Translations under genes and position numbers: made by a program
Part shown: positions 12,701 through 28,350 of the stretch, in pieces
How the letters are laid out: the number at the start of each line of letters is the position of its first letter
Numbering within the stretch: the first letter of the stretch is position 1
Notes under the pieces: model-generated
Told to the model about the DNA's origin: nothing
What the model saw: the letters and a program-made list of their open reading frames with translations, nothing else
Databases searched by the model: none
Assembly: GCA_946800325.1 (NCBI GenBank)
Contig: OX326958.1
Location: 60,071,793 to 60,135,792, forward strand
Reading direction: 5' to 3'
DNA: 64,000 nt
Origin: Luzula sylvatica
Taxonomy: Eukaryota; Streptophyta; Magnoliopsida; Poales; Juncaceae

Positions 12701-15200
12701 ATGTTTTTAGATCATTTGTATCATATCTTTTACTACATAACTTTTCAGCAAATTTCACAAACACTAAGAAAGTTTGTTTTTCGATTCAAAACAAGATTTT
12801 AACGCGTTGAGGAGTTCAAATAATGTGTTTTTAGATCATTTGTATCGTATCTTTTAGTACATAACTTTTCACCAAATTACACAAACACTAAGAAAGTTTG
12901 TTTTTCGATTCAAAACAAGATTTTAACACTTTGAGGAGTTCAGATAAAAAGTATTTAGATCAGGTGTATCGTATCTTTTAATACATAACTTTTTACCAAA
13001 TTTCAGAAACGCTAAGAAAGTTTGTTTTTCGATTCAAAACAAGATTTTAACGCTTTGAGGAGTGCAAATAACATGTTTTTAGATCAGGTGTATCGTATCT
13101 TTTACTACGTAACTTTTTACCAAATTTCAGAAACACTAAGAAAGTTTGTTTTTCGATTCAAAACAAGATTTTAACGCTTTGAGGAGTTCAAATAACGTGT
13201 TTTTAGATCATTTGTATCGTATCTTTTACTACATAACTTTTCACCAAATTTCACAAACACTAAGAAAGTTTGTTTTTCGATTCAAAACAAAATTTGAACG
13301 CTTTGAGGTGTTCAAATAACATGTTTTTAGATCATTTGTATCGTATCTTTTAGTACATAACTTTTCACCAAATTTCACAAACACTAAGAAATTTTGTTTT
13401 TCGATTCAAAACAAGATTTTAACGCTTTGAGGAGTTCAAATAACGTGTTTCTAGATCATTTGTATCGTATCTTTTACTACATAACTTTTCACCAAATTTC
13501 ACAAACACTAAGAAAGTTTTTTTTTCGATTCAAAACAAGATTTTAACGCTTTGAGGAGTTCAAATAACGTGTTTTTAGATCATTTATATCGTATCTTTTA
13601 CTACATAACTTTTCACCAAATTTCACAAACACCAAGAAAGTTTGTTTTTCGATTCAAAACAAGATTTTAACGCTTTGAGGTGTTCAAATAACGTGTTTTT
13701 AGATCATTTGTGTCGTATCTTTTAGTACATAACTTTTCACCAAATCTCCCAAACACTAAGAAAGTTTGTTTTTCAATTCAAAACAAACATTTCACGCTTT
13801 GAGGAGTTCAAATAACGTGTTTTTAGATCATTTGTATCGTATCTTTTAGTACATAAATTTTCAACAAATTTCACAAACACTAAGAAAGTTTGTTTTTCGA
13901 TTCAAAACAAGATTTTAAAGCATTGAGGAGTTCAAATAACATGTTTTTAGATCAGGTGTATCGTATCTTTTACTACATAACTTTTCACCAAATTTCACAA
14001 ACACTAAGAAAGTTTGTTTTTCGATTCAAAACAAGATTTTAACGCTTTGAGGAGTTCAAATAACGTGTTTTTACATCATTTGTATCGTATCTTTTACTAC
14101 AAAACTTTTCACCAAATTTCAGAAACACTAAGAAAGCTTGTTTTTCGATTCAAAACAAGATTTTTAACGCTTTGAGGAGTTCAAATAACGTGTTTTTAGA
14201 TCATTTGTATCGTATCTTTTACTACATAACTTTTCACAAAATTTCACAAACACTAAAAAAGTTTGTTTTTCGATTTCAAAACAAGATTTTAACGCTTTGA
14301 GGAGTTCAAATAACGTGTTTTTAGATCATTTGTATCGTATCTTTTAGTACATAACTTTTCACCAAATTTTACAAACACTAAGAAAGTTTGTTTTTCGATT
14401 CAAAACAAGATTTTAAATCATTGAGGTATTCAAATAACATGTTTTTAGATTATTTGTATCGTATCTTTTAGTACATAACTTTTCACCAAATTACACAAAC
14501 ACTAAGAAAGTTTGTTTTTCGATTCAAAACAAGATTTTAACGCTTTGAGGAGTTCAGATAACAAGTTTTTAGATCAGGTGTATCGTATCTTTTACTACAT
14601 AACTTTTTACCAAATTTCAAAAATGATAAGAAAGTTTGTTTTTCGATTCAAAACAAGATTTTAACGCTTTGAGGAGTTCAAATAACATATTTTTAGATCA
14701 GGTGTATCGTATCTTTTACTACATAAGTTTTTACCAAATTTCAGAAACACTAAGAAAGTTTGTTTTTCGATTCAAAACAAGATTTTAACGCTTTGAGGAG
14801 TTCAAATAACGTGTTTTTAGATCATTTGTATCGTATCTTTTACTAAATAACTTTTCACAAAATTTCACAAACACTAAGAAAGTTTGTTTTTCGATTCAAA
14901 ACAAGATTTTAACGCTTTGAGGTGTTCAAATAACATGTTTTTAGATCATTTGTATCGTATCTTTTAGTACATAACTTTTCACCAAATTTCACAACCACTA
15001 AGAAATTTTGTTTTTCGATTCAAAACAATATTTTAACGCTTTGAGGAGTTCAAATAACGTGTTTCTAGATCATTTGTATCGTATCTTTTACTACATAACG
15101 TTTCACCAAATTTCACAAACACTAAGAAAGTTTGTTTTTCGATTCAAAACATGATTTTAACGCTTTGAGGAGTTCAAATAACGTGTTTTTAGATCATTTG
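9700..15200 (+). repeat. ~2730-bp higher-order repeat (22 monomers), two copies
   Basis: Variants recur 2730 bp apart. The AAAATGCTAAG monomer at about 11891 matches AAAATGATAAG at about 14621. The TTTTTACATCATTTG monomer, the CAATTCAAAACAAAC monomer and the GATTTTTAACG monomer recur at the same offset. 2730 equals 22 x 124 plus 2, which fits the two 125-bp monomers per unit. Boundaries are approximate because neighbouring monomers are so alike. Confidence 0.7.
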
Positions 15201-15649
15201 TATCGTATCTTTTACTACATAACTTTTCACCAAATTTCACAAACACTAAGAGAGTTTGTTTTTCGATTCAAAACAAGATTTTAACGCTTTGAGGTGTTCA
15301 AATAACATGTTTTTAGATGAGGTGTATCGTATCTTTTACTACATAACTTTTTACCAAATTTCAGAAACGCTAAGAAAGTTTGTTTTTCGATTCAAAACAA
15401 GATTTTAACGCTTTGAGGAGTTCAAATAATGTGTTTCTAGATCATTTGTATCGTATCTTTTACTACATAACGTTTCACCAAATTTCACAAACACTAAGAA
15501 AGTTTGTTTTTCGATTCAAAACATGATTTTAACGCTTTGAGGAGTTCAAATAACGTGTTTTTAGATCATTTGTATCGTATCTTTTACTAAATAACTTTTC
15601 ACAAAATTTCACAAACACTAAGAAAGTTTGTTTTTCTATTCAAAACAAG

Positions 15650-18600
15650 ATTTTAACGCTTTGAGGTGTTCAAATAACATGTTTTTAGATCATTTGTATC
15701 GTATCTTTTAGTACATAACTTTTCACCAAATTTCACAACCACTAAGAAATTTTGTTTTTCGATTCAAAACAAGATTTTAACGCTTTGAGGAGTTCAAATA
15801 ACGCGTTTCTAGATCATTTGTATCGTATCTTTTACTACATAACGTTTCACCAAATTTCACAAACACTAAGAAAGTTTGTTTTTCGATTCAAAACATGATT
15901 TTAACGCTTTGAGGAGTTCAAATAACGTGTTTTTAGATCATTTGTATCGTATCTTTTACTACATAACTTTTCACCAAATTTCACAAACACTAAGAGAGTT
16001 TGTTTTTCGGTTCAAAACAAGATTTTAACGCTTTGAGGTGTTCAAATAACATGTTTTTAGATGAGGTGTATCGTATCTTTTACTACATAACTTTTTACCA
16101 AATTTCAGAAACGCTAAGAAAGTTTGTTTTTCGATTCAAAACAAGATTTTAACTCTTTGAGGAGTTCAAATAACATGTTTTTAGATCATTTGTATCATAT
16201 CTTTTACTACATAACTTTTCAGCAAATTTCACAAACACTAAGAAAGTTTGTTTTTCGATTCAAAACAAGATTTTAACGCGTTGAGGAGTTCAAATAATGT
16301 GTTTTTAGATCATTTGTATCGTATCTTTTAGTACATAACTTTTCACCAAATTACACAAACACTAAGAAAGTTTTTTTTTCGATTCAAAACAAGATTTTAA
16401 CACTTTGAGGAGTTCAGATAACAAGTTTTTAGATCAGGTGTATCGTATCTTTTACTACATAACTTTTTACCAAATTTCAGAAACGCTACGAAAGTTTGTT
16501 TTTCGATTCAAAACAAGATTTTAACGCTTTGAGGAGTGCAAATAACATGTTTTTAGATCAGGTGTATCGTATCTTTTACTACGTAACTTTTTACCAAATT
16601 TCAGAAACACTAAGAAAGTTTGTTTTTCGATTCAAAACAAGATTTTAACGCTTTGAGGAGTTCAAATAACGTGTTTTTAGATCATTTGTATCGTATCTTT
16701 TACTACATAACTTTTCACCAAATTTCACAAACACTAAGAAAGTTTGTTTTTCGATTCAAAACAAGATTTTAACGCTTTGAGGTGTTCAAATAACATGTTT
16801 TTAGATCATTTGTATCGTATCTTTTAGTACATAACTTTTCACCAAATTTCACAAACACTAAGAAATTTTGTTTTTCGATTCAAAACAAGATTTTAACGCT
16901 TTGAGGAGTTCAAATAACGTGTTTCTAGATCATTTGTATCGTATCTTTTACTACATAACTTTTCACCAAATTTCACAAACACTAAGAAAGTTTTATTTCG
17001 ATTCAAAACAAGATTTTAACGCTTTGAGAAGTTCAAATAACGTGTTTTTAGATCATTTATATCGTATCTTTTACTACATAACTTTTCACCAAATTTCACA
17101 AATACCAAGAAAGTTTGTTTTTCGATTCAAAACAAGATTTTAACGCTTTGAGGTGTTCAAATAACGTGTTTTTAGATCATTTGTGTCGTATCTTTTAGTA
17201 CATAACTTTTCACCAAATCTCCCAAACACTAAGAAAGTTTGTTTTTCAATTCAAAACAAACATTTAACGCTTTGAGGAGTTCAAATAACGTGTTTTTAGA
17301 TCATTTGTATCGTATCTTTTAGTACATAAATTTTCAACAAATTTCACAAACACTAAGAAAGTTTGTTTTTCGATTCAAAACAAGATTTTAAAGCATTGAG
17401 GAGTTCAAATAACATGTTTTTAGATCAGGTGTATCGTATCTTTTACTACATAACTTTTCACCAAATTGCACAAACACTAAGAAAATTTGTTTTTCGATTC
17501 AAAACAAGATTTGAACGCTTTGAGGAGTTCAAATAACGTGTTTTTACATCATTTGTATCGTATCTTTTACTACAAAACTATTCACCAAATTTCAGAAATA
17601 CTAAGAAAGCTTGTTTTTCGATTCAAAACAAGATTTTTAACGCTTTGAGGAGTTCAAATAACGTGTTTTTAGATCATTTGTATCGTATCTTTTACTACAT
17701 AACTTTTCACAAAATTTCACAAACACTAAAAAAGTTTGTTTTTTGATTTCAAAACAAGATTTTAACGCTTTGAGGAGTTCAAATAACGTGTTTTTAGATC
17801 ATTTGTATCGTATCTTTTAGTACATAACTTTTCACCAAATTTTACAAACACTAAGAAAGTTTGTTTTTCGATTCAAAACAAGATTTTAAATCATTGAGGT
17901 GTTCAAATAACATGTTTTTAGATGAGGTGTATCGTATCTTTTAGTACATAACTTTTCACCAAATTACACAAACGGTAAGAAAGTTTGTTTTTCGATTCAA
18001 AACAAGATTTTAACGCTTTGAGGAGTTCAAATAACATGTTTTTAGATCATTTATATCGTATCTTTTACTACATAACTTTTCACCAAATTTCACAAACACC
18101 AAGAAAGTTTGTTTTTCGATTCAAAACAAGATTTTAACGCTTTGAGGTGTTCAAATAACGTGTTTTTAGATCATTTGTGTCGTATCTTTTAGTACATAAC
18201 TTTTCACCAAATCTCCCAAACACTAGGAAAGTTTGTTTTTCCATTCAAAACAAACATTTAACGCTTTGAGGAGTTCAAATAACGTGTTTTTAGATCATTT
18301 GTATCGTATCTTTTAGTACATAAGTTTTCAACAAATTTCACAAACACTAAGAAAGTTTGTTTTTCGATTCAAAACAAGATTTTAAAGCATTGAGGAGTTC
18401 AAATAATGTGTTTTTAGATCATTTGTATCGTATCTTTTAGTACATAAGTTTTCAACAAATTTCACAAACACTAAGAAAGTTTGTTTTTCGATTCAAAACA
18501 AGATTTTAACGCTTTGAGGAGTTCAGATAACATGTTTTTAGATCAGGTGTATCGTATCTTTTACTACATAACTTTTTACCAAATTTCAGAAACGCTAAGA

Positions 18601-21600
18601 AAGTTTGTTTTTCGATTCAAAACAAGATTTTAACGCTTTGAGGAGTGTAAATAACGTGTTTTTACATCATTTGTATCGTATCTTTTACTACAAAACTTTT
18701 CACCAAATTTCAGAAACACTAAGAAAGCTTGTTTTTCGATTCAAAACAAGATTTTAACGCTTTGAGGTGTTCAAATAACGTGTTTTTAGATCATTTGTAT
18801 CGTATCTTTTACTACAAAACTTTTCACCAAATCTCCCAAACACTAGGAAAGTTTGTTTTTCCATTCAAAACAAACATTTAACGCTTTGAGGAGTTCAAAT
18901 AACGTGTTTTTAGATCATTTGTATCGTATCTTTTAGTACATAAGTTTTCAACAAATTTCATAAACACTAAGAAAGTTTGTTTTTCGATTCAAAACAAGAT
19001 TTTAAAGCATTGAGGAGTTCAAATAATGTGTTTTTAGATCATTTGTATCGTATCTTTTAGTACATAAGTTTTCAACAAATTTCACAAACACTAAGAAAGT
19101 TTGTTTTTCGATTCAAAACAAGATTTTAAAGCATTGAGGAGTTCAAATAACATGTTTTTAGATCAGGTGTATCGTATCTTTTACTACATAACTTTTCACC
19201 AAATTTAACAAACACTAAGAAAGTTTGTTTTTCGATTCAAAACAAGATTTTAACGCTTTGAGGAGTTCAAATAACGTGTTTTTACATCATTTGTATCGTA
19301 TCTTTTACTACAAAACTTTTCACCAAATTTCAGAAACACTAAGAAAGCTTGTTTTTCGATTCAAAACAAGATTTTTAACGCTTTGAGGAGTTCAAATAAC
19401 GTGTTTTTAGATCATTTGTATCGTATCTTTTACTACATAACTTTTCACCAAATTTCACAAACACTAAAAAAGTTTGTTTTTCGATTTCAAAACAAGATTT
19501 TAACGCTTTGAGGAGTTCAAATAACGTGTTTTTAAATCATTTGTATCGTATCTTTTAGTACATAACTTTTCACCAAATTTCACAACCACTAAGAAATTTT
19601 GTTTTTCGATTCAAAACAAGATTTTAACGCTTTGAGGAGTTCAAATAACGTGTTTCTAGATCATTTGTATCGTATCTTTTACTACATAACGTTTCACCAA
19701 ATTTCACAAACACTAAGAAAGTTTGTTTTTCGATTCAAAACATGATTTTAACGCTTTGAGGAGTTCAAATAACGTGTTTTTAGATCATTTGTATCGTATC
19801 TTTTACTACATAACTTTTCACCAAATTTCACAAACACTAAGAGAGTTTGTTTTTCGGTTCAAAACAAGATTTTAACGCTTTGAGGTGTTCAAATAACATG
19901 TTTTTAGATGAGGTGTATCGTATCTTTTACTACATAACTTTTTACCAAATTTCAGAAACGCTAAGAAAGTTTGTTTTTCGATTCAAAACAAGATTTTAAC
20001 TCTTTGAGGAGTTCAAATAACATGTTTTTAGATCATTTGTATCATATCTTTTACTACATAACTTTTCAGCAAATTTCACAAACACTAAGAAAGTTTGTTT
20101 TTCGATTCAAAACAAGATTTTAACGCGTTGAGGAGTTCAAATAATGTGTTTTTAGATCATTTGTATCGTATCTTTTAGTACATAACTTTTCACCAAATTA
20201 CACAAACACTAAGAAAGTTTGTTTTTCGATTCAAAACAAGATTTTAACACTTTGAGGAGTTCAGATAACAAGTTTTTAGATCAGGTGTATCGTATCTTTT
20301 ACTACATAACTTTTTACCAAATTTCAGAAACGCTACGAAAGTTTGTTTTTCGATTCAAAACAAGATTTTAACGCTTTGAGGAGTGCAAATAACATGTTTT
20401 TAGATCAGGTGTATCGTATCTTTTACTACGTAACTTTTTACCAAATTTCAGAAACACTAAGAAAGTTTGTTTTTCGATTCAAAACAAGATTTTAACGCTT
20501 TGAGGAGTTCAAATAACGTGTTTTTAGATCATTTGTATCGTATCTTTTACTACATAACTTTTCACCAAATTTCACAAACACTAAGAAAGTTTGTTTTTCG
20601 ATTCAAAACAAGATTTTAACGCTTTGAGGTGTTCAAATAACATGTTTTTAGATCATTTGTATCGTATCTTTTAGTACATAACTTTTCACCAAATTTCACA
20701 AACACTAAGAAATTTTGTTTTTCGATTCAAAACAAGATTTTAACGCTTTGAGGAGTTCAAATAACGTGTTTCTAGATCATTTGTATCGTATCTTTTACTA
20801 CATAACTTTTCACCAAATTTCACAAACACTAAGAAAGTTTTATTTCGATTCAAAACAAGATTTTAACGCTTTGAGAAGTTCAAATAACGTGTTTTTAGAT
20901 CATTTATATCGTATCTTTTACTACATAACTTTTCACCAAATTTCACAAACACCAAGAAAGTTTGTTTTTCGATTCAAAACAAGATTTTAACGCTTTGAGG
21001 TGTTCAAATAACGTGTTTTTAGATCATTTGTGTCGTATCTTTTAGTACATAACTTTTCACCAAATCTCCCAAACACTAAGAAAGTTTGTTTTTCAATTCA
21101 AAACAAACATTTAACGCTTTGAGGAGTTCAAATAACGTGTTTTTAGATCATTTGTATCGTATCTTTTAGTACATAAATTTTCAACAAATTTCACAAACAC
21201 TAAGAAAGTTTGTTTTTCGATTCAAAACAAGATTTTAAAGCATTGAGGAGTTCAAATAACATGTTTTTAGATCAGGTGTATCGTATCTTTTACTACATAA
21301 CTTTTCACCAAATTGCACAAACACTAAGAAAATTTGTTTTTCGATTCAAAACAAGATTTGAACGCTTTGAGGAGTTCAAATAACGTGTTTTTACATCATT
21401 TGTATCGTATCTTTTACTACAAAACTTTTCACCAAATTTCAGAAATACTAAGAAAGCTTGTTTTTCGATTCAAAACAAGATTTTTAACGCTTTGAGGAGT
21501 TCAAATAACGTGTTTTTAGATCATTTGTATCGTATCTTTTACTACATAACTATTCACAAAATTTCACAAACACTAAAAAAGTTTGTTTTTTGATTTCAAA

Positions 21601-24600
21601 ACAAGATTTTAACGCTTTGAGGAGTTCAAATAACGTGTTTTTAGATCATTTGTATCGTATCTTTTAGTACATAACTTTTCACCAAATTTTACAAACACTA
21701 AGAAAGTTTGTTTTTCGATTCAAAACAAGATTTTAAATCATTGAGGTGTTCAAATAACATGTTTTTAGATTATTTGTATCGTATCTTTTAGTACATAACT
21801 TTTCACCAAATTACACAAACACTAAGAAAGTTTGTTTTTCGATTCAAAACAAGATTTTAACGCTTTGAGGAGTTCAGATAACAAGTTTTTAGATCAGGTG
21901 TATCGTATCTTTTACTACATAACTTTTTACCAAATTTCAAAAATGCTAAGAAAGTTTGTTTTTCGATTCAAAACAAGATTTTAACGCTTTGACGAGTTCA
22001 AATAACATGTTTTTAGATCAGGTGTATCGTATCTTTTACTACATAACTTTTTACCAAATTTCAGAAACACTAAGAAAGTTTGTTTTTCGATTCAAAACAA
22101 GATTTTAACGCTTTGAGGTGTTCAAATAACATGTTTTTAGATCATTTGTATCGTATCTTTTAGTACATAACTTTTCACCAAATTTCACAACCACTAAGAA
22201 ATTTTTTTTTTCGATTCAAAACAAGATTTTAACGCTTTGAGGAGTTCAAATAACGTGTTTCTAGATCATTTGTATCGTATCTTTTACTACATAACGTTTC
22301 ACCAAATTTCACAAACACTAAGAAAGTTTGTTTTTCGATTCAAAACATGATTTTAACGCTTTGAGGAGTTCAAATAACGTGTTTTTAGATCATTTGCATC
22401 GTATCTTTTACTACATAACTTTTCACCAAATTTCACAAACACTAAGAGAGTTTGTTTTTCGATTCAAAACAAGATTTTAACGCTTTGAGGTGTTCAAATA
22501 ACATGTTTTTAGATGAGGTGTATCGTATTTTTTACTACATAACTTTTTACCAAATTTCAGAAACGCTAAGAAAGTTTGTTTTTCGATTCAAAACAAGATT
22601 TTAACGCTTTGAGGAGTTCAAATAACATGTTTTTAGATCATTTATATCGTATCTTTTACTACATAACTTTTCACCAAATTTCACAAACACCAAGAAAGTT
22701 TGTTTTTCGATTCAAAACAAGATTTTAACGCTTTGAGGTGTTCAAATAACGTGTTTTTAGATCATTTGTGTCGTATCTTTTAGTACATAACTTTTCACCA
22801 AATCTCCCAAACACTAGGAAAGTTTGTTTTTCCATTCAAAACAAACATTTAACGCTTTGAGGAGTTCAAATAACGTGTTTTTAGATCATTTGTATCGTAT
22901 CTTTTAGTACATAAGTTTTCAACAAATTTCACAAACACTAAGAAAGTTTGTTTTTCGATTCAAAACAAGATTTTAAAGCATTGAGGAGTTCAAATAATGT
23001 GTTTTTAGATCATTTGTATCGTATCTTTTAGTACATAAGTTTTCAACAAATTTCACAAACACTAAGAAAGTTTGTTTTTCGATTCAAAACAAGATTTTAA
23101 CGCTTTGAGGAGTTCAGATTACATGTTTTTAGATCAGGTGTATCGTATCTTTTACTACATAACTTTTTACCAAATTTCAGAAACGCTAAGAAAGTTTGTT
23201 TTTCGATTCAAAACAAGATTTTAACGCTTTGAGGAGTGTAAATAACGTGTTTTTACATCATTTGTATCGTATCTTTTACTACAAAACTTTTCACCAAATT
23301 TCAGAAACACTAAGAAAGCTTGTTTTTCGATTCAAAACAAGATTTTAACGCTTTGAGGTGTTCAAATAACGTGTTTTTAGATCATTTGTATCGTATCTTT
23401 TACTACAAAACTTTTCACCAAATCTCCCAAACACTAGGAAAGTTTGTTTTTCCATTCAAAACAAACATTTAACGCTTTGAGGAGTTCAAATAACGTGTTT
23501 TTAGATCATTTGTATCGTATCTTTTAGTACATAAGTTTTCAACAAATTTCACAAACACTAAGAAAGTTTGTTTTTCGATTCAAAACAAGATTTTAAAGCA
23601 TTGAGGAGTTCAAATAATGTGTTTTTAGATCATTTGTATCGTATCTTTTAGTACATAAGTTTTCAACAAATTTCACAAACACTAAGAAAGTTTGTTTTTC
23701 GATTCAAAACGAGATTTTAAAGCATTGAGGAGTTCAAATAACATGTTTTTAGATCAGGTGTATCGTATCTTTTACTACATAACTTTTCACCAAATTTAAC
23801 AAACACTAAGAAAGTTTGTTTTTCGATTCAAAACAAGATTTTAACGCTTTGAGGAGTTCAAATAACGTGTTTTTACATCATTTGTATCGTATCTTTTACT
23901 ACAAAACTTTTCACCAAATTTCAGAAACACTAAGAAAGCTTGTTTTTCGATTCAAAACAAGATTTTTAACGCTTTGAGGAGTTCAAATAACGTGTTTTTA
24001 GATCATTTGTATCGTATCTTTTACTACATAACTTTTCACCAAATTTCACAAACACTAAAAAAGTTTGTTTTTCGATTTCAAAACAAGATTTTAACGCTTT
24101 GAGGAGTTCAAATAACGTGTTTTTAGATCATTTGTATCGTATCTTTTAGTACATAACTTTTCACCAAATTTTACAAACACTAAGAAAGTTTGTTTTTCGA
24201 TTCAAAACAAGATTTTAAATCATTGAGGTGTTCAAATAACATGTTTTTAGATTATTTGTATCGTATCTTTTAGTACATAACTTTTCACCAAATTACACAA
24301 ACACTAAGAAAGTTTGTTTTTCGATTCAAAACAAGATTTTAACGCTTTGAGGAGTTCAGATAACAAGTTTTTAGATCAGGTGTATCGTATCTTTTACTAC
24401 ATAACTTTTTACCAAATTTCAAAAATGCTAAGAAAGTTTGTTTTTCGATTCAAAACAAGATTTTAACGCTTTGACGAGTTCAAATAACATGTTTTTAGAT
24501 CAGGTGTATCGTATCTTTTACTACATAACTTTTTACCAAATTTCAGAAACACTAAGAAAGTTTGTTTTTCGATTCAAAACAAGATTTTAACGCTTTGAGG

Positions 24601-27600
24601 TGTTCAAATAACATGTTTTTAGATCATTTGTATCGTATCTTTTAGTACATAACTTTTCACCAAATTTCACAAACACTAAGAAATTTTGTTTTTCGATTCA
24701 AAACAAGATTTTAACGCTTTGAGGAGTTCAAATAACGTGTTTCTAGATCATTTGTATCGTATCTTTTACTACATAACTTTTCACCAAATTTCACAAACAC
24801 TAAGAAAGTTTTATTTCGATTCAAAACAAGATTTTAACGCTTTGAGAAGTTCAAATAACGTGTTTTTAGATCATTTATATCGTATCTTTTACTACATAAC
24901 TTTTCACCAAATTTCACAAACACCAAGAAAGTTTGTTTTTCGATTCAAAACAAGATTTTAACGCTTTGAGGTGTTCAAATAACGTGTTTTTAGATCATTT
25001 GTGTCGTATCTTTTAGTACATAACTTTTCACCAAATCTCCCAAACACTAAGAAAGTTTGTTTTTCAATTCAAAACAAACATTTAACGCTTTGAGGAGTTC
25101 AAATAACGTGTTTTTAGATCATTTGTATCGTATCTTTTAGTACATAAATTTTCAACAAATTTCACAAACACTAAGAAAGTTTGTTTTTCGATTCAAAACA
25201 AGATTTTAAAGCATTGAGGAGTTCAAATAACATGTTTTTAGATCAGGTGTATTGTATCTTTTACTACATAACTTTTCACCAAATTGCACAAACACTAAGA
25301 AAATTTGTTTTTCGATTCAAAACAAGATTTGAACGCTTTGAGGAGTTCAAATAACGTGTTTTTACATCATTTGTATCGTATCTTTTACTACAAAACTTTT
25401 CACCAAATTTCCGAAATACTAAGAAAGCTTGTTTTTCGATTCAAAACAAGATTTTTAACGCTTTGAGGAGTTCAAATAACGTGTTTTTAGATCATTTGTA
25501 TCGTATCTTTTACTACATAACTTTTCACAAAATTTCACAAACACTAAAAAAGTTTGTTTTTTGATTTCAAAACAAGATTTTAACGCTTTGAGGAGTTCAA
25601 ATAACGTGTTTTTAGATCATTTGTATCGTATCTTTTAGTACATAACTTTTCACCAAATTTTACAAACACTAAGAAAGTTTGTTTTTCGATTCAAAATAAG
25701 ATTTTAAATCATTGAGGTGTTCAAATAACATGTTTTTAGATTATTTGTATCGTATCTTTTAGTACATAACTTTTCACCAAATTACACAAACACTAAGAAA
25801 GTTTGTTTTTCGATTCAAAACAAGATTTTAACGCTTTGAGGAGTTCAGATAACAAGTTTTTAGATCAGGTGTATCGTATCTTTTACTACATAACTTTTTA
25901 CCAAATTTCAAAAATGCTAAGAAAGTTTGTTTTTCGATTCAAAACAAGATTTTAACGCTTTGACGAGTTCAAATAACATGTTTTTAGATCAGGTGTATCG
26001 TATCTTTTACTACATAACTTTTTACCAAATTTCAGAAACACTAAGAAAGTTTGTTTTTCGATTCAAAACAAGATTTTAACGCTTTGAGGTGTTCAAATAA
26101 CATGTTTTTAGATCATTTGTATCGTATCTTTTAGTACATAACTTTTCACCAAATTTCACAACCACTAAGAAATTTTTTTTTTCGATTCAAAACAAGATTT
26201 TAACGCTTTGAGGAGTTCAAATAACGTGTTTCTAGATCATTTGTATCGTATCTTTTACTACATAACGTTTCACCAAATTTCACAAACACTAAGAAAGTTT
26301 GTTTTTCGATTCAAAACATGATTTTAACGCTTTGAGGAGTTCAAATAACGTGTTTTTAGATCATTTGTATCGTATCTTTTACTACATAACTTTTCACCAA
26401 ATTTCACAAACACTAAGAGAGTTTGTTTTTCGATTCAAAACAAGATTTTAACGCTTTGAGGTGTTCAAATAACATGTTTTTAGATGAGGTGTATCGTATT
26501 TTTTACTACATAACTTTTTACCAAATTTCAGAAACGCTAAGAAAGTTTGTTTTTCGATTCAAAACAAGATTTTAACGCTTTGAGGAGTTCAAATAACATG
26601 CTTTTAGATCATTTATATCGTATCTTTTACTACATAACTTTTCACCAAATTTCACAAACACCAAGAAAGTTTGTTTTTCGATTCAAAACAAGATTTTAAC
26701 GCTTTGAGGTGTTCAAATAACGTGTTTTTAGATCATTTGTGTCGTATCTTTTAGTACATAACTTTTCACCAAATCTCCCAAACACTAGGAAAGTTTGTTT
26801 TTCCATTCAAAACAAACATTTAACGCTTTGAGGAGTTCAAATAACGTGTTTTTAGATCATTTGTATCGTATCTTTTAGTACATAAGTTTTCAACAAATTT
26901 CACAAACACTAAGAAAGTTTGTTTTTCGATTCAAAACAAGATTTTAAAGCATTGAGGAGTTCAAATAATGTGTTTTTAGATCATTTGTATCGTATCTTTT
27001 AGTACATAAGTTTTCAACAAATTTCACAAACACTAAGAAAGTTTGTTTTTCGATTCAAAACAAGATTTTAACGCTTTGAGGAGTTCATATAACATGTTTT
27101 TAGATCAGGTGTATCGTATCTTTTACTACATAACTTTTTACCAAATTTCAGAAACGCTAAGAAAGTTTGTTTTTCGATTCAAAACAAGATTTTAACGCTT
27201 TGAGGAGTGTAAATAACGTGTTTTTACATCATTTGTATCGTATCTTTTACTACAAAACTTTTCACCAAATTTCAGAAACACTAAGAAAGCTTGTTTTTCG
27301 ATTCAAAACAAGATTTTAACGCTTTGAGGTGTTCAAATAACGTGTTTTTAGATCATTTGTATCGTATCTTTTACTACAAAACTTTTCACCAAATCTCCCA
27401 AACACTAGGAAAGTTTGTTTTTCCATTCAAAACAAACATTTAACGCTTTGAGGAGTTCAAATAACGTGTTTTTAGATCATTTGTATCGTACCTTTTAGTA
27501 CATAAGTTTTCAACAAATTTCACAAACACTAAGAAAGTTTGTTTTTCGATTCAAAACAAGATTTTAAAGCATTGAGGAGTTCAAATAATGTGTTTTTAGA

Positions 27601-28350
27601 TCATTTGTATCGTATCTTTTAGTACATAAGTTTTCAACAAATTTCACAAACACTAAGAAAGTTTGTTTTTCGATTCAAAACGAGATTTTAAAGCATTGAG
27701 GAGTTCAAATAACATGTTTTTAGATCAGGTGTATCGTATCTTTTACTACATAACTTTTCACCAAATTTAACAAACACTAAGAAAGTTTGTTTTTCGATTC
27801 AAAACAAGATTTTAACACTTTGAGGAGTTCAAATAACGTGTTTTTACATCATTTGTATCATATCTTTTACTACAAAACTTTTCACCAAATTTCAGAAACA
27901 CTAAGAAAGCTTGTTTTTCGATTCAAAACAAGATTTTTAACGCTTTGAGGAGTTCAAATAACGTGTTTTTAGATCATTTGTATCGTATCTTTTACTACAT
28001 AACTTTTCACCAAATTTCACAAACACTAAAAAAGTTTGTTTTTCGATTTCAAAACAAGATTTTAACGCTTTGAAGAGTTCAAATAACGTGTTTTTAGATC
28101 ATTTGTATCGTATCTTTTAGTACATAACTTTTCACCAAATTTTACAAACACTAAGAAAGTTTGTTTTTCGATTCAAAACAAGATTTTAAATCATTGAGGT
28201 GTTCAAATAACATGTTTTTAGATCATTTGTATCGTATCTTTTAGTACATAACTTTTCACCAAATTACACAAACACTAAGAAAGTTTGTTTTTCGATTCAA
28301 AACAAGATTTTAACGCTTTGAGGAGTTCAAATAACATGTTTTTAGATCAG
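15650..28350 (+). repeat. Nested segmental duplications, 3847 and 3971 bp apart
   Basis: A distinctive pair of shortened monomers carrying GTTTTATTTCGATTC occurs near 16990, 20837 and 24808, at spacings of 3847 and 3971 bp (31 and 32 monomers plus 3 bp). AACTCTTTGAGGAG at 16151 recurs at 19998 (3847 bp). The long T run after AAGAAA at about 22201 recurs at about 26172 (3971 bp). About 15.7-17.9 kb matches 19.5-21.8 kb at the first offset, and about 20.6-24.4 kb matches 24.6-28.3 kb at the second. Part of 18.0-19.5 kb instead matches 22.6-24.1 kb. The pattern is a patchwork of unequal exchanges, not one clean unit. Confidence 0.75.

Noticed and set aside
16868..17143. 91-residue open frames in the satellite, repeated at 20715-20990 and 24686-24961
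   Set aside because: They lie wholly within 124-bp repeats, start at a non-ATG codon, and exist only because one shortened monomer keeps the frame open. They mark repeat copies, not genes.
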